DNA of 64,000 nucleotides from Picochlorum sp. 'celeri' (taxonomy: Eukaryota; Chlorophyta; Trebouxiophyceae), in NCBI GenBank assembly GCA_010909725.1, contig JAACMV010000005.1, positions 310,001-374,000 of the forward strand. The letters are read 5' to 3'. The notes beneath the pieces were generated by a model, which saw nothing but the letters and a program-made list of their open reading frames with translations, did no database searches and was not told the DNA's origin. The position numbers were made by a program, and so were the translations under genes. Below, piece after piece: positions 20,247 through 30,625 of the stretch; within the stretch, counting starts at the first letter, position 1, and every line of letters starts with the position of its first letter.

Positions 20247-21161
20247 ATGTCATCGAAAGCTTCAAAAAAGAAAAAAAGACGGGTGACAAGGAAATCCAAG
20301 AATCGACAGTGGGTAGATGCATGTCTCAATGACACAACGATAGACGCATTAACAATCAAAGAACGAGCAACGGTAGCAAAAACACTATCATTTTCATTCG
20401 CATCGGCATCAGTATACGAAACGATCGAGTCGTATGTGGAGAACAGACAGAAGAAACAGAAGAAGAGGGTCAAGCCAACACAAGCAGTAGAAGTGGATGA
20501 CCCGGCGGTGGCATCGACATCTATACGACGAATAACCCTTCAGTTGTCTAGTCAGGTAGATGAGATTGCTCGGTCGTTGACTGGGCATGTATATGGTAGC
20601 CTGATGGAAGACTATGACCTTGTTGCTGTGCGGCCAACATCAGATAAAACATTCCAGTATGCGTGTACGACCATGGACGTGGATATTATATCAATGCAGC
20701 TCATGTCGCCAAATAGCAGTGGGATGGTGATGCGACGTCAGTTGATACAGCAAGCAGTGGATAGGGGAGTGGCATTTGAAATTCCATACAGTGGGTTTCT
20801 ACAGCAGCAACGGTTGCAATTCATATCCAATGCGCGGGCGCTGGCAAGAGCAACTCGAGGGAAGAATATAGTATGTTCGAGTGGGTGTGGGTCTGTGTAT
20901 GAGATGCGAGGACCGTATGATGTTGCGAATCTGCTTGTTGTGTTTCTGGGTCTGACAGAGGAGCAGGCATATGATTGTCTTTCGACAACTCCAATGAGAT
21001 TGGTTGAGAAGAGGCGTCAGTCGTTTCTGCGCGGACGGAAGAATGTTATTCTGACGCCTGTAATGGACGCAGCAGCAGCAGCTAAAGAAGAAGAAGGAAG
21101 GAAGAGGAAGAAGAAAGATTCGGACCTGGCAGTAACAGAAAGACTGTTTGATATTTCGTAA
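20247..21161 (+). CDS. RPP30: Ribonuclease P/MRP subunit p30 (RPP30/Rpp1)
   Basis: A 304-aa single-exon protein. After a basic N terminus (SKKKKRRVTRKSK) and a linker comes a TIM-barrel-like RNase P p30 domain: YDLVAVRPTSDKTFQYACTT, MDVDIISMQLMS, QQAVDRGVAFEIPYSGFL, LARATRGKNIVCSSGCGSVY and RGPYDVANLLVVFLGLTEEQ. These are the standard p30 blocks; the last is nearly invariant in the family. It binds the RNA subunit in tRNA 5' processing and in RNase MRP, in the nucleus and nucleolus. The C terminus is Lys/Glu-rich with an Ala run. The N-terminal ~110-residue extension before the barrel is longer than in human RPP30 (268 aa). Confidence 0.92.
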   Translation: MSSKASKKKKRRVTRKSKNRQWVDACLNDTTIDALTIKERATVAKTLSFSFASASVYETIESYVENRQKKQKKRVKPTQAVEVDDPAVASTSIRRITLQLSSQVDEIARSLTGHVYGSLMEDYDLVAVRPTSDKTFQYACTTMDVDIISMQLMSPNSSGMVMRRQLIQQAVDRGVAFEIPYSGFLQQQRLQFISNARALARATRGKNIVCSSGCGSVYEMRGPYDVANLLVVFLGLTEEQAYDCLSTTPMRLVEKRRQSFLRGRKNVILTPVMDAAAAAKEEEGRKRKKKDSDLAVTERLFDIS

Positions 21162-21394
21162 TGGCATCATCATGAGTATCTCGGCTGAAACCGTCTTTCG
21201 CTCCTGAATATCCATGTTTTTATCATTAATAATAATTGTATTTGTAAAATTGATAGTGTTTAGGGAACATTAATGCCATTCTGCGTCTTTTAAAGTGGTC
21301 TTGAAAAGCAGAGAATCAAAGTCATGCAAACCTGTTTGGTCGATGCATGCGCCATTGAGATAATCATTTTGAATTATTACTAAACTAGTACAGT

Positions 21395-24300
21395 ATGGAT
21401 CTCTTGCTGAGTAGATCAGGTCGGTATCAACAGTATTGGCATGTGACACTGTTGTTGTCTTTACCAATTGTCTCATCTGTTGGTGTAGATGTGAGGCAGT
21501 TTTCTGTGGTTGAGGAACGAACAGGCGGTCGTTCTCGTTCTAGTCTGGAGGGTGTGTCCGAGTGTGTGGTAGAAATTGCACCCAGCGTCATGTATGAAGC
21601 TGGGTGGGGGGCTGGTCAAGGTGCCTTGGTAGGTTGTGTATCATAATGATGATTCGAGGAAGCTGCTGCGTTGTATGGCTGTACTGTGATTGAATATTGT
21701 GGTGTAGGTTGGTGTTGTGAGAGAGGGACAAAGGGTGACAGAGGGTGGTGTGGCGTGTTTGCATCCATTAACGTCATTGCACAGGTCTCGGGTATCAGCT
21801 TCCTCCTTGCCCTCTTTTTCTGGCAGAGACGTTGACAAGGAATCTTTGGGTGACTATTTTGTGTACTGTACGATATGGCCGTCTCCAAAGGTGAAGAAAG
21901 GGGAGGTTGTGTGTAATAGTGCCTTGGTCAAGGGTATGCTTGGGCAACATAGGGCTGTGTATGATGGTGGTGTGGCACTTGTAGTGCCTCAACAACAAGG
22001 TGTTTTGGAGATTGACAAGAGGTTTGATTCGTGTACGATATCCTTATGTCTGGGAAGATCGCCAGAGAATGATGATGATGATGGTTGTGGTAGTTCATTG
22101 GCTACGACTCGTGCTGCTGAGGGAGGATCAGCAGGGACACCTCTGACAAAGGAGGACACTGGCAGCATCTTTGGGGGCGACAAGACGCCAATGCTCGAGG
22201 CGACAAAAGCAGGAGCCAAGAAGAAGAAGAATGCGAAAAAGAATACGAAATCACCACAGTTTGTACACATGTCTCCTAGTATGAGAAGGACGCTTGATAG
22301 TACTACTCCCCAGGAGAAGAAATCCACTTCTGCTACCCAGGAGCAGACGGTGGTGGCATCTCCATCACACGAAACCAGTACGGGTAACAAGCTTTCACCA
22401 TCCAGTCAGCAGACCTATAATGCACTGATAAAAAGGGGCAAGGTGATGGATATGATGCTTCGATCTGTGATTGTGCGGCATCTGTCCACGGTTGGGTATA
22501 TTATGGCGGGGAATTGTTATTCCTTTCGCTTCTTGGATGTGCCACTGTCTGCTCTGATAGACGTGTCATCTCGTGCCGACAGTGCAGGAGATGAGTGCGC
22601 CATCGTGTATAGGTTTGATGCTTCAAGTGATGCTCTGACGATACAGGTCGAGTCAGACGAGAATGCGGTCCCAAACAAAAGCAGCAGCGAAGATGTAGGG
22701 TATGCACAAGATGCTGTGGACGCCATCTCAGAGACGCATGCTCATGATGACAATAATGTTTCACAGACTGTGTTCAAATCAGCATATGCAGGATATACAA
22801 GTCTTGAAAGTCTGCAAGGTTCAAATGATATAACAGGTCTCGATGAATATGTGAATGTTTTGAGGAACTGGGTGTCTTTTCCACTGAAAAAGTACCAAGA
22901 ATTCTGCCTGCAAGGAGCCCATCCTCCAACTGGGGTTCTGCTGCATGGTCCTCCTGGAACGGGAAAGACGCTGTTAGCTCGGTGGATTGCCCGTGATTCT
23001 GGTGCCAAGTTATTTATTATAAATGGATCGGAGCTGATGAGCGAGTTTTTAGGAGAGTCTGAAAAATGTCTGTCTGCTATATTTCATGCTGCAGTGGTGC
23101 TGGCACCATCGGTAGGTTGCTGTTGTTTCCTGTAGTTGCTATGCGTATGCTGACGTAGATCATGATGCCCGTGTAGATTATTTTCATAGATGAGATTGAT
23201 ACGCTTGGTCCTTCGAGGGAGACTTCGATTGGGTTGTCGAACACAGCAACTCGTCTCGTGGCAACCCTGGCTGGAGCGTTGGACTCCATTCATGGGCACC
23301 CTGTGATGGTCATTGGCGCGACAAATAGGATAGATTCGCTTGACGAGAGTCTAAGACGGCCGAGTAGATTAGAAAAAGAGCTTGAGATCAGTGTTCCTAG
23401 TCCTCGTGCTCGTTTGCAGATTCTATCAACCCTCTTGTCCAATGTCAACACTCGGGTGGATGCAGACGAGATGTTGTCATTGGCTTCAAGAGCGCATGGA
23501 TTTGTTGGAGCTGATTTATTGTCTTTATGCTCAGAAGCATCTATGATTGCGCTGAGGAGATATGTGAAGAATGGGGATGAGTTAGTGGTGACCTTGGCGG
23601 ATTTGGAAACAGCATTGTACCACACCAAGCCCAGCGCCCTCAGAGAGTTTTCTTCAGATATTCCCAGTATGACCCTTGCAGATGTTGGAGGGCACTCGGA
23701 ATTGAAACAAAAATTAAAGGAGGTCGTTGAATGGCCCATCAAATTTGAAAAGTCTCTCGATAGAATGGGCGCTGTACCCCCAAAGGGTGTCCTCTTGTGT
23801 GGGCCTCCTGGGTGCAGCAAGACACTTCTGGTCAAAGCGATTGCAGGGGAATGCCGCCTGAATTTCTTTAGTGTCAAAGGCCCCGAGCTCATGTCAAAAT
23901 ACGTCGGTGAAAGTGAAAAAGCAATTGCTCATATTTTCGAAAAGGCCCGAAAAGCAAGTCCATCAATCCTATTTTTTGATGAGATTGATGGACTCGTAGG
24001 ATCCAGAGTAAAACAGGCCTCCAATGGGGTCGATGTAAGCGAACGCGTTTTGAGTCAGATGTTACAAGAAATGGATGGTATCAAAGGAAAGGATGATAAG
24101 GTTGTGATCATAGCTGCGACAAATAGAATGGACAGGCTTGACAAAGCACTCTTAAGACCAGGCCGGTTTGACCGAGTGCTGCATGTGTCCCTTCCATCTG
24201 ACCAGGATAGAAGAGAAATTTTCCAAATTCATTTGAGACATATTCCAATTGATGACACAGTGACTCTTGAGTTCCTTGTCGAGAAGACTCATGGGTACAG

Positions 24301-24418
24301 TGGTGCTGACATTGCATCTTTTTGCCAAAAGGCTGCCATGCATGCACTGCGAACATCAGGCCCACATCGGTGCGATCGCGTATCATTGAAAGACTTTTCG
24401 TCGTTATTACATGGATAA
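21395..24418 (+). CDS. AFG2: AAA+ ATPase AFG2 / SPATA5 type, ribosome maturation
   Basis: Three exons, 21395-21628, 21708-23111 and 23177-24418, with introns of 79 and 65 bp (GTAGGT donors, TGTAG acceptors, all phase 0), encode about 959 aa. AFG2 (Drg1) strips RLP24 from pre-60S particles in the cytoplasm. D1 has [20 protein letters not shown] and, formed by the second splice, IIFIDEIDTLGPSRE; its second region of homology is GATNRIDSLDESLRRPSRLE. D2 has LLCGPPGCSKTLLVKAIAGE, the GPPGCSKT form diagnostic of AFG2/SPATA5, then SILFFDEIDGLVGSR and AATNRMDRLDKALLRPGRFD. The N domain carries a long Lys- and Ser-rich insert. Its stop lies 30 bp from the convergent VTC4-like gene. Confidence 0.94.
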
Positions 24419-24448
24419 CATCTGTAATCGTTAGGATAGACATGAAAA

Positions 24449-26629
24449 TCACTCGGAGAGGAAGAATTTATAAAACAAGGTGGTACGGAACCACTCATGT
24501 GGACTTCCATTTCTCTCCGCCTGGTTAGTATTCTTCAACTCTTCGAACAATTCGTACAATCCTAAGAGCAGGATTCCTGTAAGACATGAAACAATGACAC
24601 ACGTGAGAGCCAAAGGGCCCCTTCTGTCATCATAGTACAACTCTTTCTGGTGCAGAATCGCTGATGAACGCCAGTAGTACACGATGACCGAATAAAAGCA
24701 CATCAGTATAGCTGCAGGAAGAAGTATCATCGCAATCAACATTGAAGAAGATCTTGCATCATCGGTTGAAATGCCAATCATTGCTGTTGCAATAGATCCC
24801 ATGGTCAATGCCATATGGAGCCAGGACAAAAAGGTTCTTTCATTTGCAAAATACGTCTTTGGTTCCATCTTGGTCTCCACATGGCCTGGAATCTTTGGCC
24901 TGTTTTGCATTGGAGGTTTACTAAACCACCAATCAATGAAGGCTGGAGTCTTGTATCGCTTCTGCTCGCGCCGAGGTTCTTCCTCTCTATCCTCATCATC
25001 CAGCAATGGCTCCCGAAGACCAGATTCCCCGGTCCCTCGACGTGGCTTTTCCTTCTTAGCAAATACATCACGAGCACTTGGCGCCATATCTTGCGAACTA
25101 TCAGGAGCTGAGCTCAGCATGGATGCCCTCACACTCTCCCTGTCCACCCAATACGGAACTGATTGCACAACATCTGGGAACAACGTCGTGATACCATGCA
25201 AATGTTTACTAAATCCATTAACCTCATCCAACATTCCTGACATGACAAGATCTTGAACCCAAGACGGCGTCTCTTGCCCTTTTGCCAATGCAAGCCGAAG
25301 ATCCAACACAGCATGAGGAAATCGAGTCACTTCTGTCCTATGAACAGGCAATGAGGGATCTCTAAACCATCTTCCTGCACTGATGCAATTCTGTCCATCC
25401 TCTGGATTTTCCTTCATCAACGTAATATTCGTATCCAATTTGATCTGCACAGTAGGATCAAACGGAATCTGAAAGTACGTCCTCATATACTGGCTCCTCA
25501 GAACAGGTTTGAGCTGTTTCGAATCCACAGTCTTCTTAATCTCTTCAAACAATGCCGATTTTGACTCTAAATTCTTGTCTGAATACAACTGCTTCTTCTT
25601 CCAATACTCCACAGCATCCTTCACTTCTAATTCACCCTCAATAAAGGACACAATCATATCCGGGGGAAGAATAAACTCATCCACCTCCATCGGGTGCATC
25701 ACCCGATCAGTTCCAACCATCCCCAAAATATCATCTTTAGACAATACTTTACGCTGCACATGCACATCCATAGGCTCTTGGCTACCATACCAACTCAACC
25801 TCACCACTGTCGTCTTTGGATTCTCCATCAACCGTCTATGATACACTTCCAGCGACGAGTTATCCAAATACACCGAATTCACGAGCTGAGAATCTCCTGT
25901 ATACTCATTCTCATCAAACTGATACACTGGCAAATGAGGCAACACGAGATGCTTGACTTTTGATATATCAGCCATACTGATCCAATACTTTGTACTACTC
26001 CTCACCTCAACAGAGGAGGTGTCCACGGGCTGAGACTCCACCACATCCCCTCGAATCTCAGCATACACTTTCCCCAACGTCACCAGCAAATCCGCATAGG
26101 ATCCTTGCACCCATGGCTGATTATGCAGATGACTAATATAAAACTGTCGGCATGGAGAATGAGGCAACTGTTTATCATGCTTCTTCAAAATCTTATGAAA
26201 ACCCATATAGTTCAGGTTCACATACTTTTCAAGATGCAAAAACTCATCCCCAATCGACTTGGCCTCCTTGAGCAATTCATCAGACAGAGACACATTGTTC
26301 AAATCCGCCTCTGTCCTCCCCTCCACACGCCGCTGCAAAGAGTACAATCGACCCCTCAAATCCTCAACCATATCAAACGTAAACCTTCCAATCTTATCAA
26401 CCTCTTCCTCCAACTTCTGGAAGAACTTCTCCTCAGCCGTATCCCTTTTATTCTCACTTCTGAGCACAGTCAAGGACGTCAACCTTGGAGAATACGACCC
26501 TCCCCGCATCCCCTTCTCCTCCTCTTCCTTGCACGCATCTTTAATTAAATCCTTCAATGCTCCATAATCAACATATTTCCCTGACCATTCCGGTCTCTCC
26601 TTTTCTGTCAGATATTTCCCAAATTTCAT
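24449..26629 (-). CDS. SPX-VTC-DUF202 protein, VTC4-like polyphosphate polymerase (altered active site)
   Basis: 726 aa from the ATG at 26629 (MKFGKYL, the standard SPX start; the frame is open upstream without an ATG). Domains: SPX inositol-pyrophosphate sensor (1-150, FGKYLTEKERPEWSGKYVDY), VTC polymerase tunnel domain (about 215-510), and a C-terminal DUF202 with three membrane helices (ANERTFLSWLHMALTMGSIA). VTC4 makes polyphosphate from ATP and passes it into acidic vacuoles. Retained positions include STKYW, HVQRK, LRSQYMRT and FSKHLHG. Against yeast VTC4 as I recall it, RLRWYG is here RLSWYG, VLEVKL is VLDLRL, and the lysine-rich segment after the RK pair is missing, so it could be a VTC2/3-like or divergent subunit. 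VTC1 is divergent from the same promoter. Confidence 0.9.
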   Translation of the reverse strand: MKFGKYLTEKERPEWSGKYVDYGALKDLIKDACKEEEEKGMRGGSYSPRLTSLTVLRSENKRDTAEEKFFQKLEEEVDKIGRFTFDMVEDLRGRLYSLQRRVEGRTEADLNNVSLSDELLKEAKSIGDEFLHLEKYVNLNYMGFHKILKKHDKQLPHSPCRQFYISHLHNQPWVQGSYADLLVTLGKVYAEIRGDVVESQPVDTSSVEVRSSTKYWISMADISKVKHLVLPHLPVYQFDENEYTGDSQLVNSVYLDNSSLEVYHRRLMENPKTTVVRLSWYGSQEPMDVHVQRKVLSKDDILGMVGTDRVMHPMEVDEFILPPDMIVSFIEGELEVKDAVEYWKKKQLYSDKNLESKSALFEEIKKTVDSKQLKPVLRSQYMRTYFQIPFDPTVQIKLDTNITLMKENPEDGQNCISAGRWFRDPSLPVHRTEVTRFPHAVLDLRLALAKGQETPSWVQDLVMSGMLDEVNGFSKHLHGITTLFPDVVQSVPYWVDRESVRASMLSSAPDSSQDMAPSARDVFAKKEKPRRGTGESGLREPLLDDEDREEEPRREQKRYKTPAFIDWWFSKPPMQNRPKIPGHVETKMEPKTYFANERTFLSWLHMALTMGSIATAMIGISTDDARSSSMLIAMILLPAAILMCFYSVIVYYWRSSAILHQKELYYDDRRGPLALTCVIVSCLTGILLLGLYELFEELKNTNQAERNGSPHEWFRTTLFYKFFLSE

Positions 26630-27032
26630 GCTGCACCGTCCATTCAACTGCAATTCCGTTCAATACACAAAGGCAGTCAAAAGGTCCTCGGTCCGATGAC
26701 AAAAGTAACCAAATAATTGGTAATTGACAACCTTTGTTCCGCGAAACCCTGTCTCAGTTGTTTCAAACCCTGTTTTCGAGATTCCGTAGCATCTTTCAGA
26801 ATCAAGGTACAGAACCATCCCATCAATGGTCTGTTTTGATGGGAGGCTGTGGTACAAAAGAATCTTTCAGGTCCAGATGCCCCTTGCCCTTGTACAAGGC
26901 TGTGTCGCATCATATGTATTTGGGTCTTCATCAAAGCATTCTTATTAACATTGAAACCCAACAGAGTGTCACAACAGAGGCGTACTGTTTGTTATTGTTA
27001 GGAATTGATTTTCTTGGTTTCGTTCTACAAAA
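26630..27032. promoter_or_regulatory. Shared divergent promoter of the VTC4-like and VTC1 genes
   Basis: 403 bp between the two VTC starts. It holds a hairpin with a 9-bp perfect stem (TCCCATCAA at 26818-26826, TTGATGGGA at 26836-26844) that can extend imperfectly to 26807-26855, a 12-bp palindrome CCTTGTACAAGG (26888-26899), and two copies of ATCTTTCAG (near 26791 and 26862). A phosphate-responsive control region is a reasonable inference, but no specific known motif is evident. Confidence 0.5.
26807..26855. repeat. Imperfect hairpin in the VTC promoter
   Basis: The inner 9 bp of each arm are perfectly complementary around a 9-nt loop; the outer ends both carry GTAC with a mismatched segment between. 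It could be a cruciform-type binding site or a leader hairpin. Confidence 0.45.
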
Positions 27033-27480
27033 ATGTCCACCCTCAGGAGGACAGAGGCCAAGGCCTTTTTCGGTATGTTTTTTTAAAGTAATAAATACTT
27101 CTCTGTCATGACCATTTAATTGATTGAAAACCCATGCAGCAAATGAGAGGACATTTCTTCATTGGATGAACATGTCTGTGACCACTGGGTCCATAGCAGC
27201 GGCGTTATTGGGAGTATCTGGGCATGCTCATAAGAAATGGGGGGCAGAGTATTTGAAACGGGCGATATCGGTTCGAATTCTGGCGTTGTTGATGATGGGC
27301 ATCTCCATTGCCATGGCAGTGTATGCAGCATATAATTTTAAAAAGCGTGGGGATATGTTGACCCAAAAGATGGATGGGCCATATGATAATAGAGTGCTTC
27401 CTGTTGTACTGACCATTGTTATGATGGTGTTTTTGACTGTGGTGTGGGTGGGGGCAATGGTGTCGTATCATAGTAGTTGA
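27033..27480 (+). CDS. VTC1: Vacuolar transporter chaperone VTC1 (DUF202)
   Basis: Two exons, 27033-27072 and 27140-27480, with a 67-bp intron (27073-27139; GTATGT donor, ATGCAG acceptor), encode 126 aa, close to yeast VTC1 (129 aa). The splice creates the conserved motif KAFFANERTFLHWMNM, whose first residues lie in the short first exon. Three membrane helices follow: VTTGSIAAALLGVSG, ISVRILALLMMGISIAMAVY and VVLTIVMMVFLTVVWVGAMV. VTC1 forms the membrane pore part of the polyphosphate polymerase complex with VTC4. Divergence from a VTC4-like gene with a shared promoter strongly supports joint function. It ends 19 bp from the convergent coiled-coil gene. Confidence 0.94.
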
Positions 27481-27499
27481 ATGTGTAACATGAAATCAA

Positions 27500-30131
27500 T
27501 CATGAATGTGAAACGCGTTGGTCATGGAGCTGGCGTGCAAGATCCATTTGCTTCTCCTTGGCACGGAGGAGTGCACGTCTGCTTTCTAGACAGTCGCCTT
27601 CGACTTCTGCGAGGCGTACTTTTGTTGTCACGAGTTGATCCATGAGCATTTCATTCTCCTCCTCCAAGGCATGTATGTGCTTGGTGATGGCAGGGTCTTC
27701 ATGGTCCAGCATTGAATCGCTCGGTGAGGGAAGATCTGTGGGTGCTGGCACGGGTCTAAGGCGTAGATTTTCTGCGTCTGTGGGTGGGGCTTCATCCTGG
27801 GCAGAGCTTGGTCTGCTTCCTGATTTGCGGGAGAATATCCCACGGCCTCTGAGCTTTTTCAAGGGAGAGGAGGCCTTCTTCTTCTTTGCATAGTTCTCTT
27901 GCGCTGTTGATAGAGTGGCCATATCACCTGTTGCCAAGGCATGCTTGACTGCTTTCTGAAGGGCCTGTTTCTCTTGGTTTGCCGCCTCCAATGCATCCTT
28001 CAGCTTTGATACCTGTGACTTTGCCATGTCATGTTTGGCCTCCAGTTCTGCTTTTTCACGGAGAAGTGATGTGACGTCAGATTTTTTCTGGTGCTCTTCC
28101 CATGCTTTATCAGCATCTTTCCGTTCGGATACAAGTTTGGCCGTGTGAGGACTGCTTGAGGAGAGTGTGCTTGCTTGGGAGAGACGGAGATTCACTGGCC
28201 TGACCTTGATTTGTTCTATTCTGCGCTGCAATTCTTCTTCGCGTTCCGCAGCTTCTTGTAACTGGGACTTGAGTAGCTGAATATCGGCAGTTTGAGCGCG
28301 ATTTACTGCAGCCATTCCTGCTGCAGCACTGGCAGGCATTGCAGGACTGCCTTGTTCAGTCTTGCCAACATGTATTTGCAGTTTCAAATCGGCGATTCTT
28401 TCCTTGACATGCTCCTCGAGTTCTGGCTTAACGGAATCAATAGCAGAATCTGGTGGATTGGTACTGTCAACATATTCGGCAATTTTTAATGATGGCAATA
28501 CTCCGGGTGATGGTGTTGCCAGTGCTTTCTGTAGCACTGGGGCCACTGATTGTGTCTGCTCCTGAACTTCCTCGGCATTGATATCTTTCTGATGTAATTT
28601 CTCTTCCAATTCTACAATTTTAGCAGTGTCTTCCATGTCAACGCCACTCTCAAGCAAGGCAATCTCAGCCTCTGCCAGAAGCACATTGGTAGCATCTGCC
28701 TCCTCTGCTTGGCTAATTTTACTGATAATGTCTTCCTTTTCTCTTTGAACCTTATCCAATTCTTCCTGCATTGCATGTTCATCTACTGTATCTCTTTGTC
28801 TACTTGAGGATGCTTCATGGGATTCAGATTCACTCTCAATCTTATCCACCATTGAGCGGACATCATCGTCATGGGCGACAGGCTTTACTCCAGACATGCT
28901 AAACTCTCCAGCACTCACAAGAGAAGATACCTGCATATCATGAAGAGATGCTTTCGCATCTTCATATTTGTTACGCAGGACCACAATTTCTGACTCCAAC
29001 TCCACAATCTTTTTATTCAAATCGTCAGTGCCTTTCTCAGATCGCAGCATTTCATTCTCCGACTCCAGTGCTCTAATCTTGGCATTTTTATCTTCAACCT
29101 CCTCTTCCCATTCTTTCTTTTCCAGTTTGTATTTCACTTCCCTTTCTGCCCAAGCAGACGGTGCCTTGAATTGTTTCGATGTCATTGTTTCTGTCAGCTC
29201 CTCAACTTCTTTTGACAACTCGACATTCTTAGCCTTGACCTCCTCCAACTCTGCTTGCATGGAATGATACCCGCGGAGCATTTTAGATGCAGACGCAGCC
29301 ATTCCAGACTCCGAGCCTGCTGCTACTGCGGCCAGAGCATCTGCAATGGCGATAGGATCGTCCTTTTTCGTGCTGTTTAATGGGGTGGCATATGAACTAC
29401 TCTCAGACATGTTGCTCTGGTCTCGCACTGGAGTTGATTCAGGAGTAGCACCATCGACATCCCCTCGCCCCTCACTCGCCACTGATTCTTTCTCTGATTC
29501 TGGAGAGCCATACATAGGCATATCAGATTCACCAACCCCAACTACTGCTGGCGAATCCATGTCTCTGAGAGCATGCATTTGCTTCTGATCCTCCCGTATC
29601 TCATGCAAGGTCTGTTTCAATGCATCATTCTCTTCCTCTAATTCGTGTATCCGTTCCTGCATTTCTGCACCATATGCCATCATCTCTTCTGCCTGAGCTA
29701 GCTTTGTCATCACCACCTCCTTGTCAAATTCATATGCCACTGTCGCCAGAGACTGTGTACTTGACACCATATCACTCATTTTGGCCTGTGTCAACTGATC
29801 ATATAGAGATGTATTCTCTTTTTCAAGATCTTCGTTTGCTTCCTTATACCGTTGAGCCATCTGCACAAGGCCACAGGGTTATATTCACACAGCACATGTA
29901 TCACAAAAAATAAAATCCACATACCATGATGGCATCTTCGGCATGCTTCCGTAAAGTGATATTCTCCTGCTGAACATCATTGACAAAATTTTGTATCTGT
30001 GCCATCGCTGCATCCTCAGAATCCTCAGAATACCCCATAGTTTGTTTAAACCTGTCAAAGGCTCCCACAAGACCTGCCAAGGACTCTGACAACTCCGGCG
30101 CAGAATCATATCCCTCCTCTTCCTCACTCAT
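27500..30131 (-). CDS. Long coiled-coil protein, unknown
   Basis: Two exons, 29925-30131 and 27500-29860, joined across a 64-bp intron (29861-29924; GTATGT donor, TGTGCAG acceptor), give about 855 aa. It begins MSEEEEGYDSAPELSESLAG, then is mostly heptad-rich Glu/Lys/Leu/Gln sequence (about 50-130, 200-300, 380-440, 540-640 and 790-850), interrupted by Ser/Pro/Asp-rich linkers and a basic Ser-rich patch near KKKASSPLKKLRGRGIF. There is no catalytic, membrane or zinc motif. The layout resembles scaffolding or tethering proteins (golgin-, myosin-tail- or cytoskeleton-associated), but coiled coils match many families by composition alone, so I give no function. Confidence 0.75.
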
Positions 30132-30625
30132 TTCTACTCAGTGAATCAAATTCTATCCAAATACAATCGCTAGGAACACGTACAGCGTGATCGATTGAAC
30201 GAACTGTTTCGATCACACCCCCACGCACAGTCTGAGACACGCACAAACGCCGTATCTGATGACAATTCAAATATTTCCACGGATTTTTGTCTTTAGACAC
30301 CGCCCCCAGTGCCGTAAATAATGCGTCAGTTGTCACGTACAACGCGGCCTAGAAATCCCGCGATGTGAGGCAGTAAATAGCCCTACAACCTCCCTATTCC
30401 TACTCGTGCGGTTAATTGTACCCAAATTTTTAATTTTGGCACACAATAGAGGGCGTTTCAGTTGTCCATCATCAGCCAACTCGCATGGGCTGCAGTCAGA
30501 TGCCACAACATAGGAAAAAGGGCATGCAGAATATTACATTGCTGGTGTTTTCGAAACATAAATAATAACATCAGGAAGTATTAGTATATAGTATACATGT
30601 GTATATCACTTAAAATTGGGGGCAT
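30132..30625. other. Intergenic region upstream of the coiled-coil gene
   Basis: 494 bp between the coiled-coil gene start and the bZIP stop; it should hold the promoter of the former and 3' end signals of the latter. Unusually GC-rich and CpG-rich around 30150-30360, AT-rich afterwards. No convincing gene or RNA seen. Confidence 0.35.
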
